Of a stretch of DNA of 28,704 nt, positions 15,582 to 24,440 are shown piece by piece. The stretch lies in assembly GCA_051747505.1 (NCBI GenBank), contig JBNJGE010000017.1, positions 1 through 28,704 on the forward strand, read 5' to 3'. Under the pieces are notes generated by a model. The model saw nothing but the letters and a program-made list of their open reading frames with translations, had not been told where the DNA came from and searched no databases. This DNA is from Albimonas sp051747505 (lineage in GTDB: Bacteria; Pseudomonadota; Alphaproteobacteria; Rhodobacterales; Rhodobacteraceae). Numbering within the stretch: the stretch's first letter is position 1; every line of letters starts with the position of its first letter. The position numbers were made by a program, and so were the translations under genes.

Positions 15582-16505
15582 TCATCCGATATGCGCGAGC
15601 CGCGCCTCGGGGAAACGCGCGAGGGCGACGCGGATGCCGTCCTCCTCCATCAGGCAGAAGGCCGTCGAAAGCCCGTCGGCGAGCCCCGCCGAGGGCGCCG
15701 TCACGCTCACGCTGCGCCAGCGCCCGCCGGGCCGGCCGGTGCGAGGGTCGATGATGTGCCCCACCCGCCCGGCCGCATCCAGCAACGTCCCCGCGGGCGC
15801 GGAGGTCGCCACCGCCCGGTCCCGCAGCGCGACCTCCGCCGCGAGCCCCCCCGCGCCGTCCTCCAGCCCCACGCGCCAGGGCGTCCCGTCCGGCCGCGCC
15901 CCGATGGCCCGGATCTCGCCCGTCTCGATCAGCGCCCCGGGCAGCCCCTCCCGCGCGAGCAGCGCGGCGACGCGGTCGGCGATGTAGCCCTGCGCGATTC
16001 CGTTCAGCGTCAGCGCCATGCCGTCCCGCGCGAAGGCGACGCGCCCCGCCGAGACGCGGACATGCCCGAAACCCGCGCGCGCCTGCGCCTCCGCCACCGC
16101 CTCCGCCGGGGGCCGCGTCCCCTCCGCCGCGTAGCGCGCATGCAGCCGCCACAAGGGCTGCACCGTCGGGTCGAAGGCCCCGCCGGTCGCCCCGTGCACC
16201 CGCCCCGCAAGGCCGAGAAGCTCCACGAGCTCCATCGGCGGCCCCTCCAGCGCCCCGGCGCGGTTGAGCCGCATCAGCGCGCTGTCCTCGCGATACAGGC
16301 TGAACACCGCCTCCAGCCGGGCGATCTCGTCCCGCGCGGTGGCGATCAGCCGCTCCGCCTCCGGATGCGCCAGCGCGATGGTCGCCCGCGCGCCCAGCGC
16401 GACGCCCCGCCAGCGCGTCACCCCGCCCGCCGCCGGCGTGGGCCCCAGCGCCAGCCCCGCCCCCGCCCCGGCCAGGATCGTCAGAAAACGCCTGCGCGTG
16501 GTCAT
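15582..16505 (-). CDS. nosX: NosX, ApbE-type FAD:protein FMN transferase
   Basis: A 307-residue periplasmic flavin transferase. A Tat signal is seen at the start (TTRRRFLTILAGAGAGLAL). ApbE-family motifs follow in order: FDPTVQPLW (111-119), NGIAQGYIADRV (168-179), ETGEIRAIG (194-202), HIIDPRTGRP (250-259) and LADGLSTAF (275-283). NosX transfers FMN from FAD onto a threonine of NosR (Thr157 here). It is the last gene of the nos operon; its ATG overlaps the nosL stop (ATGA). Generic ApbE is the alternative name, but the position fixes the role. Confidence 0.92.
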   Translation of the reverse strand: MTTRRRFLTILAGAGAGLALGPTPAAGGVTRWRGVALGARATIALAHPEAERLIATARDEIARLEAVFSLYREDSALMRLNRAGALEGPPMELVELLGLAGRVHGATGGAFDPTVQPLWRLHARYAAEGTRPPAEAVAEAQARAGFGHVRVSAGRVAFARDGMALTLNGIAQGYIADRVAALLAREGLPGALIETGEIRAIGARPDGTPWRVGLEDGAGGLAAEVALRDRAVATSAPAGTLLDAAGRVGHIIDPRTGRPGGRWRSVSVTAPSAGLADGLSTAFCLMEEDGIRVALARFPEARLAHIG

Positions 16506-17026
16506 TCCGGGACCTCCTCCATCGCCAGATCGACGGCGCCGAGCGCCGCCTCGACCGGGATCGCGTCCAGCTTCATCACCTGCCCGCCGTGCCGGGCGGC
16601 GAAGGCTTCGGCCGCCGCGGCCTCGCCGAACGGCACGATCTCCGGCGCGCCCATGCCCCCGCGCCGACCGGAGCCGACGACGAAATGCGCCGCCTCCCCC
16701 GCCACCCAGTTGTCTGGCCCGGGATCCTCCCAGGCCGGCGCCCGGCCCATGTCGGAGACATAGACGGCCCGGATCTCGCCCATCCGCTCCGGCCCCTTCA
16801 GGAAGGCCACCGCGTCGCGCACCTGCGAGAAGAAGAGCGGCTGCGCCATGCCCGCGACATGAATCTGCGCCTTCGGCCCGGGATGCTCCAGCACGCCCAT
16901 CTGGCAGAAATGGCTGACCGCGTCCTCGGTCATCCGCACCGGCCCGGGGGCCTCGGCCCTGCCGTCGCCCTGATCGTCGCAGGCGCCGAGCGCCGCGACC
17001 AGGGCCAGAAGCGCAAGCTGTCTCAT
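16502..17026 (-). CDS. nosL: NosL, copper chaperone lipoprotein for nitrous-oxide reductase
   Basis: A 174-residue lipoprotein. The lipobox LGAC places the acylated Cys at residue 16. The Cu(I)-binding motif is the C-x-M of HFCQMGVLEHPGPKAQI (Cys41, Met43), as in other NosL proteins. VYVSDMGRA and PFGEAAAAEAFAARHGG are further family signatures. NosL delivers copper in the periplasm for assembly of the CuZ centre of NosZ, working with NosD-F-Y. The start overlaps the nosY stop (ATGA at 17023-17026) and the stop overlaps the nosX start. The frame is open further upstream, but a lipoprotein signal fixes this start. Confidence 0.93.
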   Translation of the reverse strand: MRQLALLALVAALGACDDQGDGRAEAPGPVRMTEDAVSHFCQMGVLEHPGPKAQIHVAGMAQPLFFSQVRDAVAFLKGPERMGEIRAVYVSDMGRAPAWEDPGPDNWVAGEAAHFVVGSGRRGGMGAPEIVPFGEAAAAEAFAARHGGQVMKLDAIPVEAALGAVDLAMEEVPE

Positions 17027-17844
17027 GGGTCGATCTTCCGGAAAGAGATCCAGGCCAGCGCCAGCGCCAGCGCGGGCCAGACGAACAGCGAGACGAGCGC
17101 CTCCGCCCCCACGGCCTCCCCCGCCGCCGCGACGCCGGAGGCGAGTTCCGCCGCCCGCCCCTCGGGCAGCGTCACCAGCCGGAAGGCGTCGGCGGGGTTG
17201 GCGACCAGCAGCCACGGGAAGACCTGCGTCGTGAAGGCGCCCGAGCCCCCGTCGGCTAGCAGCCCCGCCAGCAACGCCACGTCGTAGAGCACCACGAAGA
17301 CCAGCCAGGCCCCGATCGCGTAGCCCGCCGCCGCCCCCGGCGCCCGGGCGCGCGCCGACAGCGCGTAGCCTATCCCCAGAAACGCCGCCCCCAGCAGCAT
17401 CCCCGCCGCCCACAGCCGCAGCAGGATCATCAGGCTCTCGCCCGAAACGCTCCCGGCCGCCAGCGCCACGCCGACGGCGGTGGCGTAGCCCAGCCCCAGC
17501 GCCAGCGCGAGCGCCGCGAGATGGGCGAGCAACTTGCCCGCGATGATCCCCAGCCGCGGCGCGGGGTAGGACAGCGTCAGCCCCAACGTGCCCCGCTCGA
17601 TCTCTCCGGCGATGGCGTCGAAGGACAGCAGCAGCGCGATCAGCGGCACGACATAGACCGACAGCGTCGCCAGGCTCGCCCCCGCCGCGGTCAGCAGATC
17701 GACGCCCAGCGCCCCCGTCGCGCCAGAGCCTAGCAGCGTCAGCGCCCCGGCGAACAGCACCATGATCGCCACGGCCGCCAGCACCAGCCGGTTGCGCCGG
17801 GCGATCGCCAACTCCGCGGCGGCGAAGGCGAGCGCGGCCCTCAT
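17023..17844 (-). CDS. nosY: NosY, membrane permease of the NosFY ABC transporter
   Basis: A 273-residue very hydrophobic protein with about six membrane helices, in the ABC-2 permease style. It starts AALAFAAAELAIARRNRLVLAAV and contains the conserved cytoplasmic element FDAIAGEIERGTLGLTLSYP (about residues 75-94), which couples to the ATPase. With NosF it forms the membrane transporter that, with NosD, supplies an as yet undefined sulfur or copper species for CuZ assembly. The start overlaps the nosF stop (ATGA) and the stop overlaps the nosL start (ATGA), so stoichiometric translation is expected. Confidence 0.93.
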   Translation of the reverse strand: MRAALAFAAAELAIARRNRLVLAAVAIMVLFAGALTLLGSGATGALGVDLLTAAGASLATLSVYVVPLIALLLSFDAIAGEIERGTLGLTLSYPAPRLGIIAGKLLAHLAALALALGLGYATAVGVALAAGSVSGESLMILLRLWAAGMLLGAAFLGIGYALSARARAPGAAAGYAIGAWLVFVVLYDVALLAGLLADGGSGAFTTQVFPWLLVANPADAFRLVTLPEGRAAELASGVAAAGEAVGAEALVSLFVWPALALALAWISFRKIDP

Positions 17845-18731
17845 GCCCGTCCCTCCCCTTCGCTGAAATGACGATAAAGATCGTCGAGGCTCGGCGGTGC
17901 GATCTCGACATCCTCCACCATCGCGCCCAGTCCCGCGATGCGCCCCAGCGCGGCGAGCTTGCCCGCCTGCGTGCAGGTCAGCTCCACCGACCGGCCGTTG
18001 ACCCGCGCCGCGCCCAGCGCCTCGGCGACCTCGGCGGCGTTGTCGGAGGTCGCCGCCACCTTCAGCCGGATCGGCAGGCCGGCCCGCCGGCGCAGGGCGG
18101 CCAGCGTGTCATGGGCCACGAGCCGCCCCGACCGCAGGATCGCGATGCGGTCGGTCCGCGCCTCGAGCTCGGTGAGCGCGTGGCTGGAGATGAGCACCGA
18201 CGTCCCGTCCGCGGCCAGCGCATCGACATGGCCGTAGAACTCCGCGCGCGAGACGGGGTCGAGCCCGCTCGTCGGCTCGTCCAGCACCGCCAGCCGCGGC
18301 CGCGCGAGCAGCGCCTGCGCAAGACCGAGCCGCTGACGCATCCCCTTGGAATAGGTCCCGATCCGGCGGTCCGCCGCCGGCGCCAGCCCGACTCGCTCCA
18401 GCAGTTCCCCCGTCTCCTCCGCCGCGCCGCGCAGGCGCGCGAACAGCCGCAGCGCCTCGCGCCCGGTCAGGGCGGGGTGAAAGGCCACGTTCTCGGGCAG
18501 ATAGGCCGTCACGGCCCGCGCCGCCCGGCTGCCCGGCGCATGCCCCGCGACCGAGATCGCCCCGCCCGAGAGCGGCAGCAGGCCCAGCGCCGCCTGCATC
18601 AGCGTCGTCTTGCCCGCGCCGTTGTGCCCGATCAGCGCCACGCGCTCCCCCGCGGCGACGTCCAGCGTGACGTCGCTCAGCGTCTCCGCGCGCCCGCGCC
18701 TGACCGTGGCGTTCTCCACCTCCAGCGTCAC
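17841..18731 (-). CDS. nosF: NosF, ATPase of the NosFY ABC transporter
   Basis: A 296-residue ABC ATPase. Walker A is GHNGAGKTT (35-43), the Q-loop region is TAYLPENVAFHPALTG, the variant signature is YSKGMRQRLGLAQ (127-139), Walker B is LAVLDEP (147-153), and the switch His is in ISSHALTE. PENVAFHPALTG is characteristic of NosF. It powers NosY in maturation of the NosZ copper site. It starts with GTG at 18731, overlapping the nosD stop (GTGA); the longer open frame upstream lies inside nosD and is discarded. The nosY start overlaps its own stop. Confidence 0.92.
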   Translation of the reverse strand: MTLEVENATVRRGRAETLSDVTLDVAAGERVALIGHNGAGKTTLMQAALGLLPLSGGAISVAGHAPGSRAARAVTAYLPENVAFHPALTGREALRLFARLRGAAEETGELLERVGLAPAADRRIGTYSKGMRQRLGLAQALLARPRLAVLDEPTSGLDPVSRAEFYGHVDALAADGTSVLISSHALTELEARTDRIAILRSGRLVAHDTLAALRRRAGLPIRLKVAATSDNAAEVAEALGAARVNGRSVELTCTQAGKLAALGRIAGLGAMVEDVEIAPPSLDDLYRHFSEGEGRA

Positions 18732-19975
18732 AGGCCGCGCTCCATCGCCGGGGGGGTCACCGGCTCCATCAGGGGATGCCGGTCGATCACCCCGCCCGGC
18801 AGCGTCGCCGGGAACGTCCTCTGCGCCCAGCGCACGAGCTGGATCGCCGGGCTGCCCAGCAGCAGCCGCGCCGCCGGCTGGGTCCACAGCACCCGATCGA
18901 TCACGTCGTTGGGCCGGTAGGGCGCGTCGGCGATCCCGTCGCCGTCCAGGTCGAAGGCCGCGTGGTCGGACCAGTGGTTGCCCGCCCCGTCCTCGCTCCA
19001 GTCCACCCATTTCGAGCCGACATACTTCACCTGCATCCGGTTCGCGACGAAGGCGTTGCCGGCGATGGCGTTGCGCTCCGAGCCGGCGGTGAAATGCACG
19101 CCGATCCCGCTCGCCTCGAAGCGGTTGCCTTCGATCCGGTTCTTGTGCGCGTTGTAGATGAACAGCGCGCGGTCCTCGACGCCGGTGACGTAGTTGCCGA
19201 TCACCTCGCCCTCATTGGCGTAATTGAGCATGACGCCGTGATCCCGGTCCCCGATCGAGGCGTTGTTCAGCACCCGCACGCCCCGCGAGAACATGATGGC
19301 GTAGCCAAGGTGGTTTCCGATCGAGACATTGTCCCGCACCGTGCTGTCCTGCGTGTACATGTAGTGCACGGCGAAGCGCAGTTCGCGGAAGACGTTCTCC
19401 GCGAACAGGTTGTCCTTCGAGGTGTTGGTGAAGATCCCGTCGCGGCCCAGTCGGATGTCGTTGCCGACCACCTTCGCCCCCGGCGCGTTCCAGACATAGA
19501 CGCCGTTGCCCCGGCTGTTCATGCGATGATCGTCGCGCCCCGTGATCCGGTTGCCCCGCGCCACCGCGTCGCGCGCACCGTGAATGTCCACGCCGTAAAG
19601 GTTCCCGGTCAGCACGTTGTCCTCGACCACCGCGCCCGTGGCCCCTTCCAGCAGCCGCACGCCCGAGTCGATCTCCTGATGGTCGTCGCCCGATCCGCGG
19701 ATGGCGCAGCCCCGAACCACGACGTCCGGGGCGGTGACGGTGATGACGGATCCCCGCCCGCCCCCGTCGATGACCGCGCCCTCGGCGCAGATCAGCGAAA
19801 GCGGCCGGTCGATCTCGACCGCCCCCTCGTGCTTCCCCGGGGCGAGACGCAGCTCCGCCCCCGGCTCGGCCGCCCCGATCGCGGCGGCGAGCGCGCCGGG
19901 CCCCGGCCGCACCTCCCCCGCCCCGGCCGCGAACGGCCAGGCCAGGATCAGCGAGAGGGCGAGCCCGGCGCGCAT
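18728..19975 (-). CDS. nosD: NosD, periplasmic beta-helix protein for CuZ maturation
   Basis: A 415-residue exported protein with a Sec signal (GLALSLILAWPFAAGAG). It is followed by a right-handed parallel beta-helix made of many PbH1-type repeats with alternating GN/N turns: VVRGCAIRGSGDD, VVEDNVLTGNLYGVDIHGA, VVGNDIRLGRDGIFTNTSKD, RVLNNASIGDRDHGVMLNYA, VIGNYVTG and RIEGNRFEASGIGVHF. Such CASH/NosD domains partner NosF-NosY in building the copper-sulfide CuZ centre of NosZ. The start is 5 nt after the nosZ stop. Extended frames upstream overlap nosZ and are rejected because the signal peptide starts here. The carboxyl end includes DGIADAPYRPNDVIDRVLW, conserved in NosD. Confidence 0.93.
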   Translation of the reverse strand: MRAGLALSLILAWPFAAGAGEVRPGPGALAAAIGAAEPGAELRLAPGKHEGAVEIDRPLSLICAEGAVIDGGGRGSVITVTAPDVVVRGCAIRGSGDDHQEIDSGVRLLEGATGAVVEDNVLTGNLYGVDIHGARDAVARGNRITGRDDHRMNSRGNGVYVWNAPGAKVVGNDIRLGRDGIFTNTSKDNLFAENVFRELRFAVHYMYTQDSTVRDNVSIGNHLGYAIMFSRGVRVLNNASIGDRDHGVMLNYANEGEVIGNYVTGVEDRALFIYNAHKNRIEGNRFEASGIGVHFTAGSERNAIAGNAFVANRMQVKYVGSKWVDWSEDGAGNHWSDHAAFDLDGDGIADAPYRPNDVIDRVLWTQPAARLLLGSPAIQLVRWAQRTFPATLPGGVIDRHPLMEPVTPPAMERGL

Positions 19976-19980
19976 GGCCC

Positions 19981-21936
19981 TCACGCCCCCTGCGGCTCGA
20001 CCAGCATGCGCCCGCGCATTTCCATGTGCAGGGCGTGGCAGAACCACTGGCAGTAGTACCAGTGCACGCCCGGCCGGTCGGCCGTGAAGGTCACCGAGGC
20101 CGTGGCCTGGGGCGGCAGCTCCATCGCCACCCCGTGGTTGGCCAGCGTCCAGCCGTGGGTCAGGTCATCGATGTCATCGACGTTGGTGATGATGACGGTG
20201 ACCTCGTCGCCCTGCCGGACCGTGAACTTCTCGAGCCCGAAGACCGGCGCCATCGAGGTCATGTAGACCCGCACCTTGTCCCCGTCGCGGATCACCTTGT
20301 TGTCGTATTCCAGCTCGATGCCGTCCTCCTCCGCCTGGGCGACCGCGTCCGCGAACATCGGGTCATCGCGCTTCCAGACCGAATCCGGGTTCACGATGTC
20401 CCGCCGGACCAGGACGCAGTCATGCGGCTCGGCGAAGGTCGGCCCGTCGTGCACCACCTTCATGTCGTCGGTGGAGATGTCGATGATCTGCTCGTTCTCG
20501 GGCTTGAGCGGCCCGACATTGATGAAGCGGTCCTTGGAGAACTTGTTGAGCGAGATCAGCCAGGCGCCGTCGGCCTCCTTGGTCTCACCCATCGTCGTGT
20601 GGTTGTGGCCGGGCTGGTAGTGCACGTCCACCTTCGAGACGATCGGATCGACATCCGCGCCGCCATAGGCCTCGACCGCCTTCGCGAGGTCCCACTTCAC
20701 CATCTGGCTGTCGATGAACAGCGTGGTGTAGGCGAAGCCCTTGCCGTCGAAGGCCGTGTGCAGCGGGCCCAGACCCAGCTCCGGCTCCGCCACCACGGCC
20801 GAGCGCGGATCCGCGTCCTCCTCGAACAGCGCGTCGAGCTTCGTCACGTCGAGGACCGAGCAGGTCGGCGACAGCTTGCCGTTGACCACGACATACTGCC
20901 CGTCCGGCGCGGTGTTGATGCCGTGCGGGCTGTTCGGGATCGGGATGTAGCGGGTGTATTTCTTGTTCCGCTCCTTGCGCCCGTCCACGACCTTCACGCC
21001 GTTGAGCTCCTGGTAGTCGCCCTCGCGCACCGCCTTCTCGATCTCGGCGATGTTGAAGACCACGACATGATCCATCTCGCTGGCCGTCATCTCCGACAGG
21101 TTCATCCCCATCTCGGAGTTGTAGCTGGTCGAGAAGGCGTACTTGCCCTGGTAGTCGCAGTCGCAGTTGTCGAGGTTGCCGGAGACGATCACCTGCCAGG
21201 CGACCTCCATGGTGTCGCCGTCGACGGCCGTGAAGATGTTCACGTACTCGTCCGGGTCGTCGAGGATCGACCCGTCATTGACCAGCGGCGTCTCGTGCTC
21301 GCCATTGGCGAAGACGTAGCCCGTGCGCGGCGCCTTCTGCGGGCGCAGGCCGTGAATGTCATGCGCGTTGGGGATCTCGATGATCTTGTCGCATTTCATC
21401 ACGTCGCAGCGGACCCGCGCCACGCGGGTGTTCGCCTTGTCGTTCATGAACACGTAGCGCCCGTCATAGGTGCCGTCGGTGAACGACATGTGCGGGTGGT
21501 GCAGGTCGCCGTTGTCGTAGGTCTTCATGCCCCGCTTGGCGAGGAACTCCTTCGTCTCGGGCAGCAGCCCCTCGGTCAGGACCTTGAGGCTCTCGTTGGT
21601 CTGCCCCCAGCCGGTGGCGGAGCAGCGGTTGAACACGGGCACCCGCACCAGCTCGCGCATGGACGGGAAGCCGAGGATGCGCATCTCCCCCGTCTGACCC
21701 GACGACCAGAAGCCGTAATAGGGGTCGAGCTCCCCGGGGGCGAGCTCCACCTTGCCCTCGGCGGCCGCCCCGGGGCCGGCCGCGCCCGCCGCCGTCAGGC
21801 CCGCCGCGCCGCCCAGCAGCGCCGCGCCCCCGCTGCCCGCGCCGAGCGCGGCGCCGGCGGCGCTCGCCCCCAGCATCTGGCGGCGATTGAGGCCCGCCTT
21901 CTTCACGTCGGCGACCTTCTTGACCTCTTCCGTCAT
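19981..21936 (-). CDS. nosZ: Nitrous-oxide reductase NosZ (clade I, Tat-exported)
   Basis: A 651-residue homodimeric periplasmic enzyme reducing N2O to N2. It opens with a twin-arginine signal (NRRQMLGASAAGAALG, residues 18-33), which marks clade I. The seven-bladed propeller carries the CuZ histidines: DLHHPHMS (144-151), AHDIHG, PNSPHG, GPLHTAF, PGHNHTT and AEPHDC. The C-terminal cupredoxin domain carries CuA: THGWTLANHG, then CQWFCHALHMEM with Cys629, Cys633, His637 and Met640. All key ligands are present, so an active enzyme is expected. AAGGAGAG precedes the ATG, which is 16 nt after the nosR stop. Confidence 0.97.
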   Translation of the reverse strand: MTEEVKKVADVKKAGLNRRQMLGASAAGAALGAGSGGAALLGGAAGLTAAGAAGPGAAAEGKVELAPGELDPYYGFWSSGQTGEMRILGFPSMRELVRVPVFNRCSATGWGQTNESLKVLTEGLLPETKEFLAKRGMKTYDNGDLHHPHMSFTDGTYDGRYVFMNDKANTRVARVRCDVMKCDKIIEIPNAHDIHGLRPQKAPRTGYVFANGEHETPLVNDGSILDDPDEYVNIFTAVDGDTMEVAWQVIVSGNLDNCDCDYQGKYAFSTSYNSEMGMNLSEMTASEMDHVVVFNIAEIEKAVREGDYQELNGVKVVDGRKERNKKYTRYIPIPNSPHGINTAPDGQYVVVNGKLSPTCSVLDVTKLDALFEEDADPRSAVVAEPELGLGPLHTAFDGKGFAYTTLFIDSQMVKWDLAKAVEAYGGADVDPIVSKVDVHYQPGHNHTTMGETKEADGAWLISLNKFSKDRFINVGPLKPENEQIIDISTDDMKVVHDGPTFAEPHDCVLVRRDIVNPDSVWKRDDPMFADAVAQAEEDGIELEYDNKVIRDGDKVRVYMTSMAPVFGLEKFTVRQGDEVTVIITNVDDIDDLTHGWTLANHGVAMELPPQATASVTFTADRPGVHWYYCQWFCHALHMEMRGRMLVEPQGA

Positions 21937-21952
21937 GGCGACTCTCCTTGCT

Positions 21953-24151
21953 TCAGGATCGCGTCTCGGATCCGCGGCTCATCACCGCGGACAGGGACTT
22001 GTTCGAGGCGGCGAGCTTCTCTCGCTGCTTCACCTTGCGGATCACCACCGGGCAGGTGGTCTCGGACCGGTAGAGCACCTGGCAGTGCAGGCAGTTCACG
22101 CACTCGTTCGGGTTTATCTCGCCCGTGGGGTGGATCGCCTGAACGGGGCATTCATTGGCGCAGATCTGGCAGGGCCGCCCGCATTCCGGATACCGCTTCA
22201 GCCAGTCGAACATCCGCATCCGGGCCGGGATCGCCAGCGCGCCGCCCAGCGGGCAGACATAACGGCAGTAGAACCGCTCGATGAACAGCCCCGGGGCCAG
22301 CATGGCCAGCGCGAACAGCACATAGGGCCAGGTCCGGTCGAACTTCAGGATGATCGCGGTCTTGAAGGGCTCCACCTCCGCCAGCCGCTCGGCCCAGGGC
22401 ATGGAGATCAGCGACATCCCGAACAGGCCCAGGAAGATCATGTACTTGAGCGCCCAGAGCCGCTCGTTCAGCCCGAAGGGCAGCGTCCACTGCGGCACGC
22501 GCAGGGCCTTGGCGATGCGGTTGAGCAGCTCCTGCATCGCGCCGAAGGGGCACAGCCAGCCGCAATACGCCCCCCGCCCCCAGAAGATCAGCGCCGCCGC
22601 CACCGAGAACCACAGGATGAAGGTCAGCGGCTCCATCAGGAAGGCGTCCCAGGTGAAGTTGGTGGCCAGCGAACTGGCCAGCGCCATCAGGTTGACCACC
22701 GACAGCTGCGCGTTCGCGTACCAGCCCAGGAAGACCAGGGTCACCGACAGGAATCCGATCCGGAACCAGAAGAAGGCCCGCTCGCGGTTGGTCAGCCAGC
22801 CCTGGAAGAAGAAGGCGAGCGTCAGCACGCCCAGCATGCCGACGACGCCCGCGATCTCGTAGCGCTTCTGCCACCAGATGCGCTTCCACAGCGCCTCCTT
22901 GGCCGCCCGCTCCTCGGCCTCGGCGGCGGAGGAGGCGGCGCCGCCCTCCCCCCGGGCGCGGGTCCGGGCCGGCGCCGCGCGCGTCAGGTAATCGGAAGGC
23001 AGCCGGTAGCCGAGGTCGAAGGTGATGAAGGCCTTGTCGATGGCGCCGATCTGGCGCTGGACCAGCAGCTGCAGCCGCCAGGGCTCGGTGGGATCGAACT
23101 CCGCCCCGGCGGGGATCTTGAACAGGTCCGTCTCGTCGAAGCTCGGCGCGCCCTCCGCGGCGATCGCGCCCAGCCGGCGATGCATGCGGTCGCGGAAGCG
23201 CACGCTCGCATCCCCCTGCACGAGCTGGATGCGGTCGAAGATGCCCCCGCGCACATAGCCCGAGCCCTTGAAGGAGTAGCGCCCCCGCGCCGCGACGAGG
23301 ATCGCATGCTCCCCCGGCTCCAGCCAGTCCTGGAGCCGGCCGTATTCCTCCGGCCCCAGCAGCGCGCGCCCGATCGCGGGCACGCTGACCAGCGCGGCGG
23401 ACATGTCGATGAAGATGTCGCCCTCCGGCCCCGCCTCCGGCCGCTCGACCGCGCGCGGGTCCCCCTGGGCCTCGAAGGCGCGGTTGACCTGCCCGACATC
23501 GAGGCTCAGGCGGCGCACGGTCCCGTCGCCCGTCAGCGTCGTCCAGTCCGAGGCCGCCTCCGCGTCCCGGTTCAGGACGTATCGCGGGCCCTCGCGACGC
23601 TCCGGCTCCAGCCCGCCCAGACCGAGCGTCCGCGCCACCTTGAGCCCGGAGCGCACGATCGAGTCGTCGATCACGATGATCGTCACCGTCGCGCCGGAGA
23701 TGATGTCCAGCTCATGCGCATCGCCGCCCGACTCGGCCTCCGCGACGAGGTCGATCCCGACATAGCTCTCCGTCAGCGCCTTGATCTTGCTGTCCGGGAT
23801 CCCGATCAGAACGATCGGCTCGGAATGCTCCACCAGCTTCGCGCCCAAAACCCGGGCGTCGGGCCCGATGGCCGCCATGACGTGGATCGGCTTGCCCGAA
23901 TAGCCGGTGGTTCCGACGAAGTCGGAGGTGATCCACGCCCAGCCGACCCGCTCGCCGCCCCGCAGCACGGGGGCCACGGGCGCGTCCTCGCGCATGGCGC
24001 CGAAGGCGTCGGCGCCCTCGACCAGCTCGCCCGGCTCCACGGTCTCGAGAAATCTCTCCAGCTCCGCGGCCGCGACCGGGCCGCCGGCCCCGAAGACGCC
24101 GAGCGCGAGGGCCAGCAGAAGCGCCAGAAGTCTGCCTGTCACCGCCGTCAT
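21953..24151 (-). CDS. nosR: NosR, membrane flavo-iron-sulfur protein supporting N2O reduction
   Basis: A 732-residue polytopic membrane protein. A signal sequence (residues 1-28) is followed by a periplasmic FMN-binding domain with the flavinylation motif DIISGATVT (149-157; FMN on Thr157). About five membrane helices follow (432-449, 464-480, 512-528, 568-585, 608-624). Cys motifs CGWLCP (530-535) and CRYVCP (629-634) are present, and a C-terminal cytoplasmic pair of [4Fe-4S] ferredoxin motifs (Cys657/661/664/668 and 684/687/690/700). NosR passes quinol-derived electrons towards NosZ and is needed for its expression and activity. The ATG at 24151 has GAGGG 5 nt upstream. A perfect FNR/NnrR box is centred 76 nt upstream. 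It is the first gene of the nosR-Z-D-F-Y-L-X operon. Confidence 0.96.
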   Translation of the reverse strand: MTAVTGRLLALLLALALGVFGAGGPVAAAELERFLETVEPGELVEGADAFGAMREDAPVAPVLRGGERVGWAWITSDFVGTTGYSGKPIHVMAAIGPDARVLGAKLVEHSEPIVLIGIPDSKIKALTESYVGIDLVAEAESGGDAHELDIISGATVTIIVIDDSIVRSGLKVARTLGLGGLEPERREGPRYVLNRDAEAASDWTTLTGDGTVRRLSLDVGQVNRAFEAQGDPRAVERPEAGPEGDIFIDMSAALVSVPAIGRALLGPEEYGRLQDWLEPGEHAILVAARGRYSFKGSGYVRGGIFDRIQLVQGDASVRFRDRMHRRLGAIAAEGAPSFDETDLFKIPAGAEFDPTEPWRLQLLVQRQIGAIDKAFITFDLGYRLPSDYLTRAAPARTRARGEGGAASSAAEAEERAAKEALWKRIWWQKRYEIAGVVGMLGVLTLAFFFQGWLTNRERAFFWFRIGFLSVTLVFLGWYANAQLSVVNLMALASSLATNFTWDAFLMEPLTFILWFSVAAALIFWGRGAYCGWLCPFGAMQELLNRIAKALRVPQWTLPFGLNERLWALKYMIFLGLFGMSLISMPWAERLAEVEPFKTAIILKFDRTWPYVLFALAMLAPGLFIERFYCRYVCPLGGALAIPARMRMFDWLKRYPECGRPCQICANECPVQAIHPTGEINPNECVNCLHCQVLYRSETTCPVVIRKVKQREKLAASNKSLSAVMSRGSETRS

Positions 24152-24220
24152 GTTATCCCTCGGCTTCCGGCCCGCCCCGCAGGGCCTGAAGCAGGCTCGA
24201 CCGGGACAGGCGACGCGGCT

Positions 24221-24234
24221 TTGATCGGCATCAA
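24221..24234. promoter_or_regulatory. Perfect FNR/NnrR-type box upstream of nosR
   Basis: TTGAT-N4-ATCAA, matching the FNR/Dnr/NnrR consensus at all ten conserved positions. Its centre (24227.5) is 76 nt from the nosR ATG. If it acts as a class II site at -41.5, the transcript would start near 24186, leaving a leader of about 35 nt. Induction of nos by low oxygen or NO through an FNR-family regulator is the natural reading. Confidence 0.85.
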
Positions 24235-24330
24235 TAGTCCCGATATTTTTTCGCCAAAAAAAATAATGTCTTGGCGTCAATTTCAAATTCAATGGAAAGA
24301 ATTCATAAATTCGCCGATCCTGCTGAAATA
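24235..24330. other. AT-rich, A-tract-bearing promoter island before nosR
   Basis: This stretch is strikingly AT-rich against the surrounding very GC-rich DNA. It holds six T, then CGCC, then eight A (24246-24263), and an inverted repeat CGCCAA (24252-24257) / TTGGCG (24271-24276) with a 13-nt spacer. Such phased A/T tracts usually bend DNA and may bind IHF or another accessory protein upstream of the FNR box on the minus strand. The rest of the nosR-DUF6522 gap (24331-24440) shows no clear signal. Confidence 0.45.
24277..24291. promoter_or_regulatory. Candidate NsrR-type operator upstream of nosR
   Basis: AATTT-C-AAATT (24279-24289) is a perfect 11-bp palindrome containing ATTT-N-AAAT, the core of the NsrR consensus. 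It lies about 55 nt upstream of the FNR box on the nosR side. With two NsrR-like genes flanking the operon, NO-dependent control is plausible, but a short AT palindrome in AT-rich DNA may be chance. Confidence 0.3.
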
Positions 24331-24440
24331 CAGCCTCTGTGCATTTGGCAGACATTATTCCCCCACCGCTGCGCAGCCGCCGGGCGCCTGCTCTCCCGGC
24401 CGCCACGGCAGCGATCCGCAGGGGCGGGCCGCGACCGGGT

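Noticed and set aside
20026..22284. A 752-codon plus-strand open frame opposite nosZ and nosR
   Set aside because: Antisense shadow of conserved genes; low-complexity His/Val/Asp-rich translation with no family resemblance.
24152..24406. An 85-codon in-frame extension of nosR through its leader
   Set aside because: It runs through the perfect FNR box and the AT-rich promoter island, lacks a signal peptide at its start, and the ATG at 24151 has a good ribosome-binding site and signal sequence.
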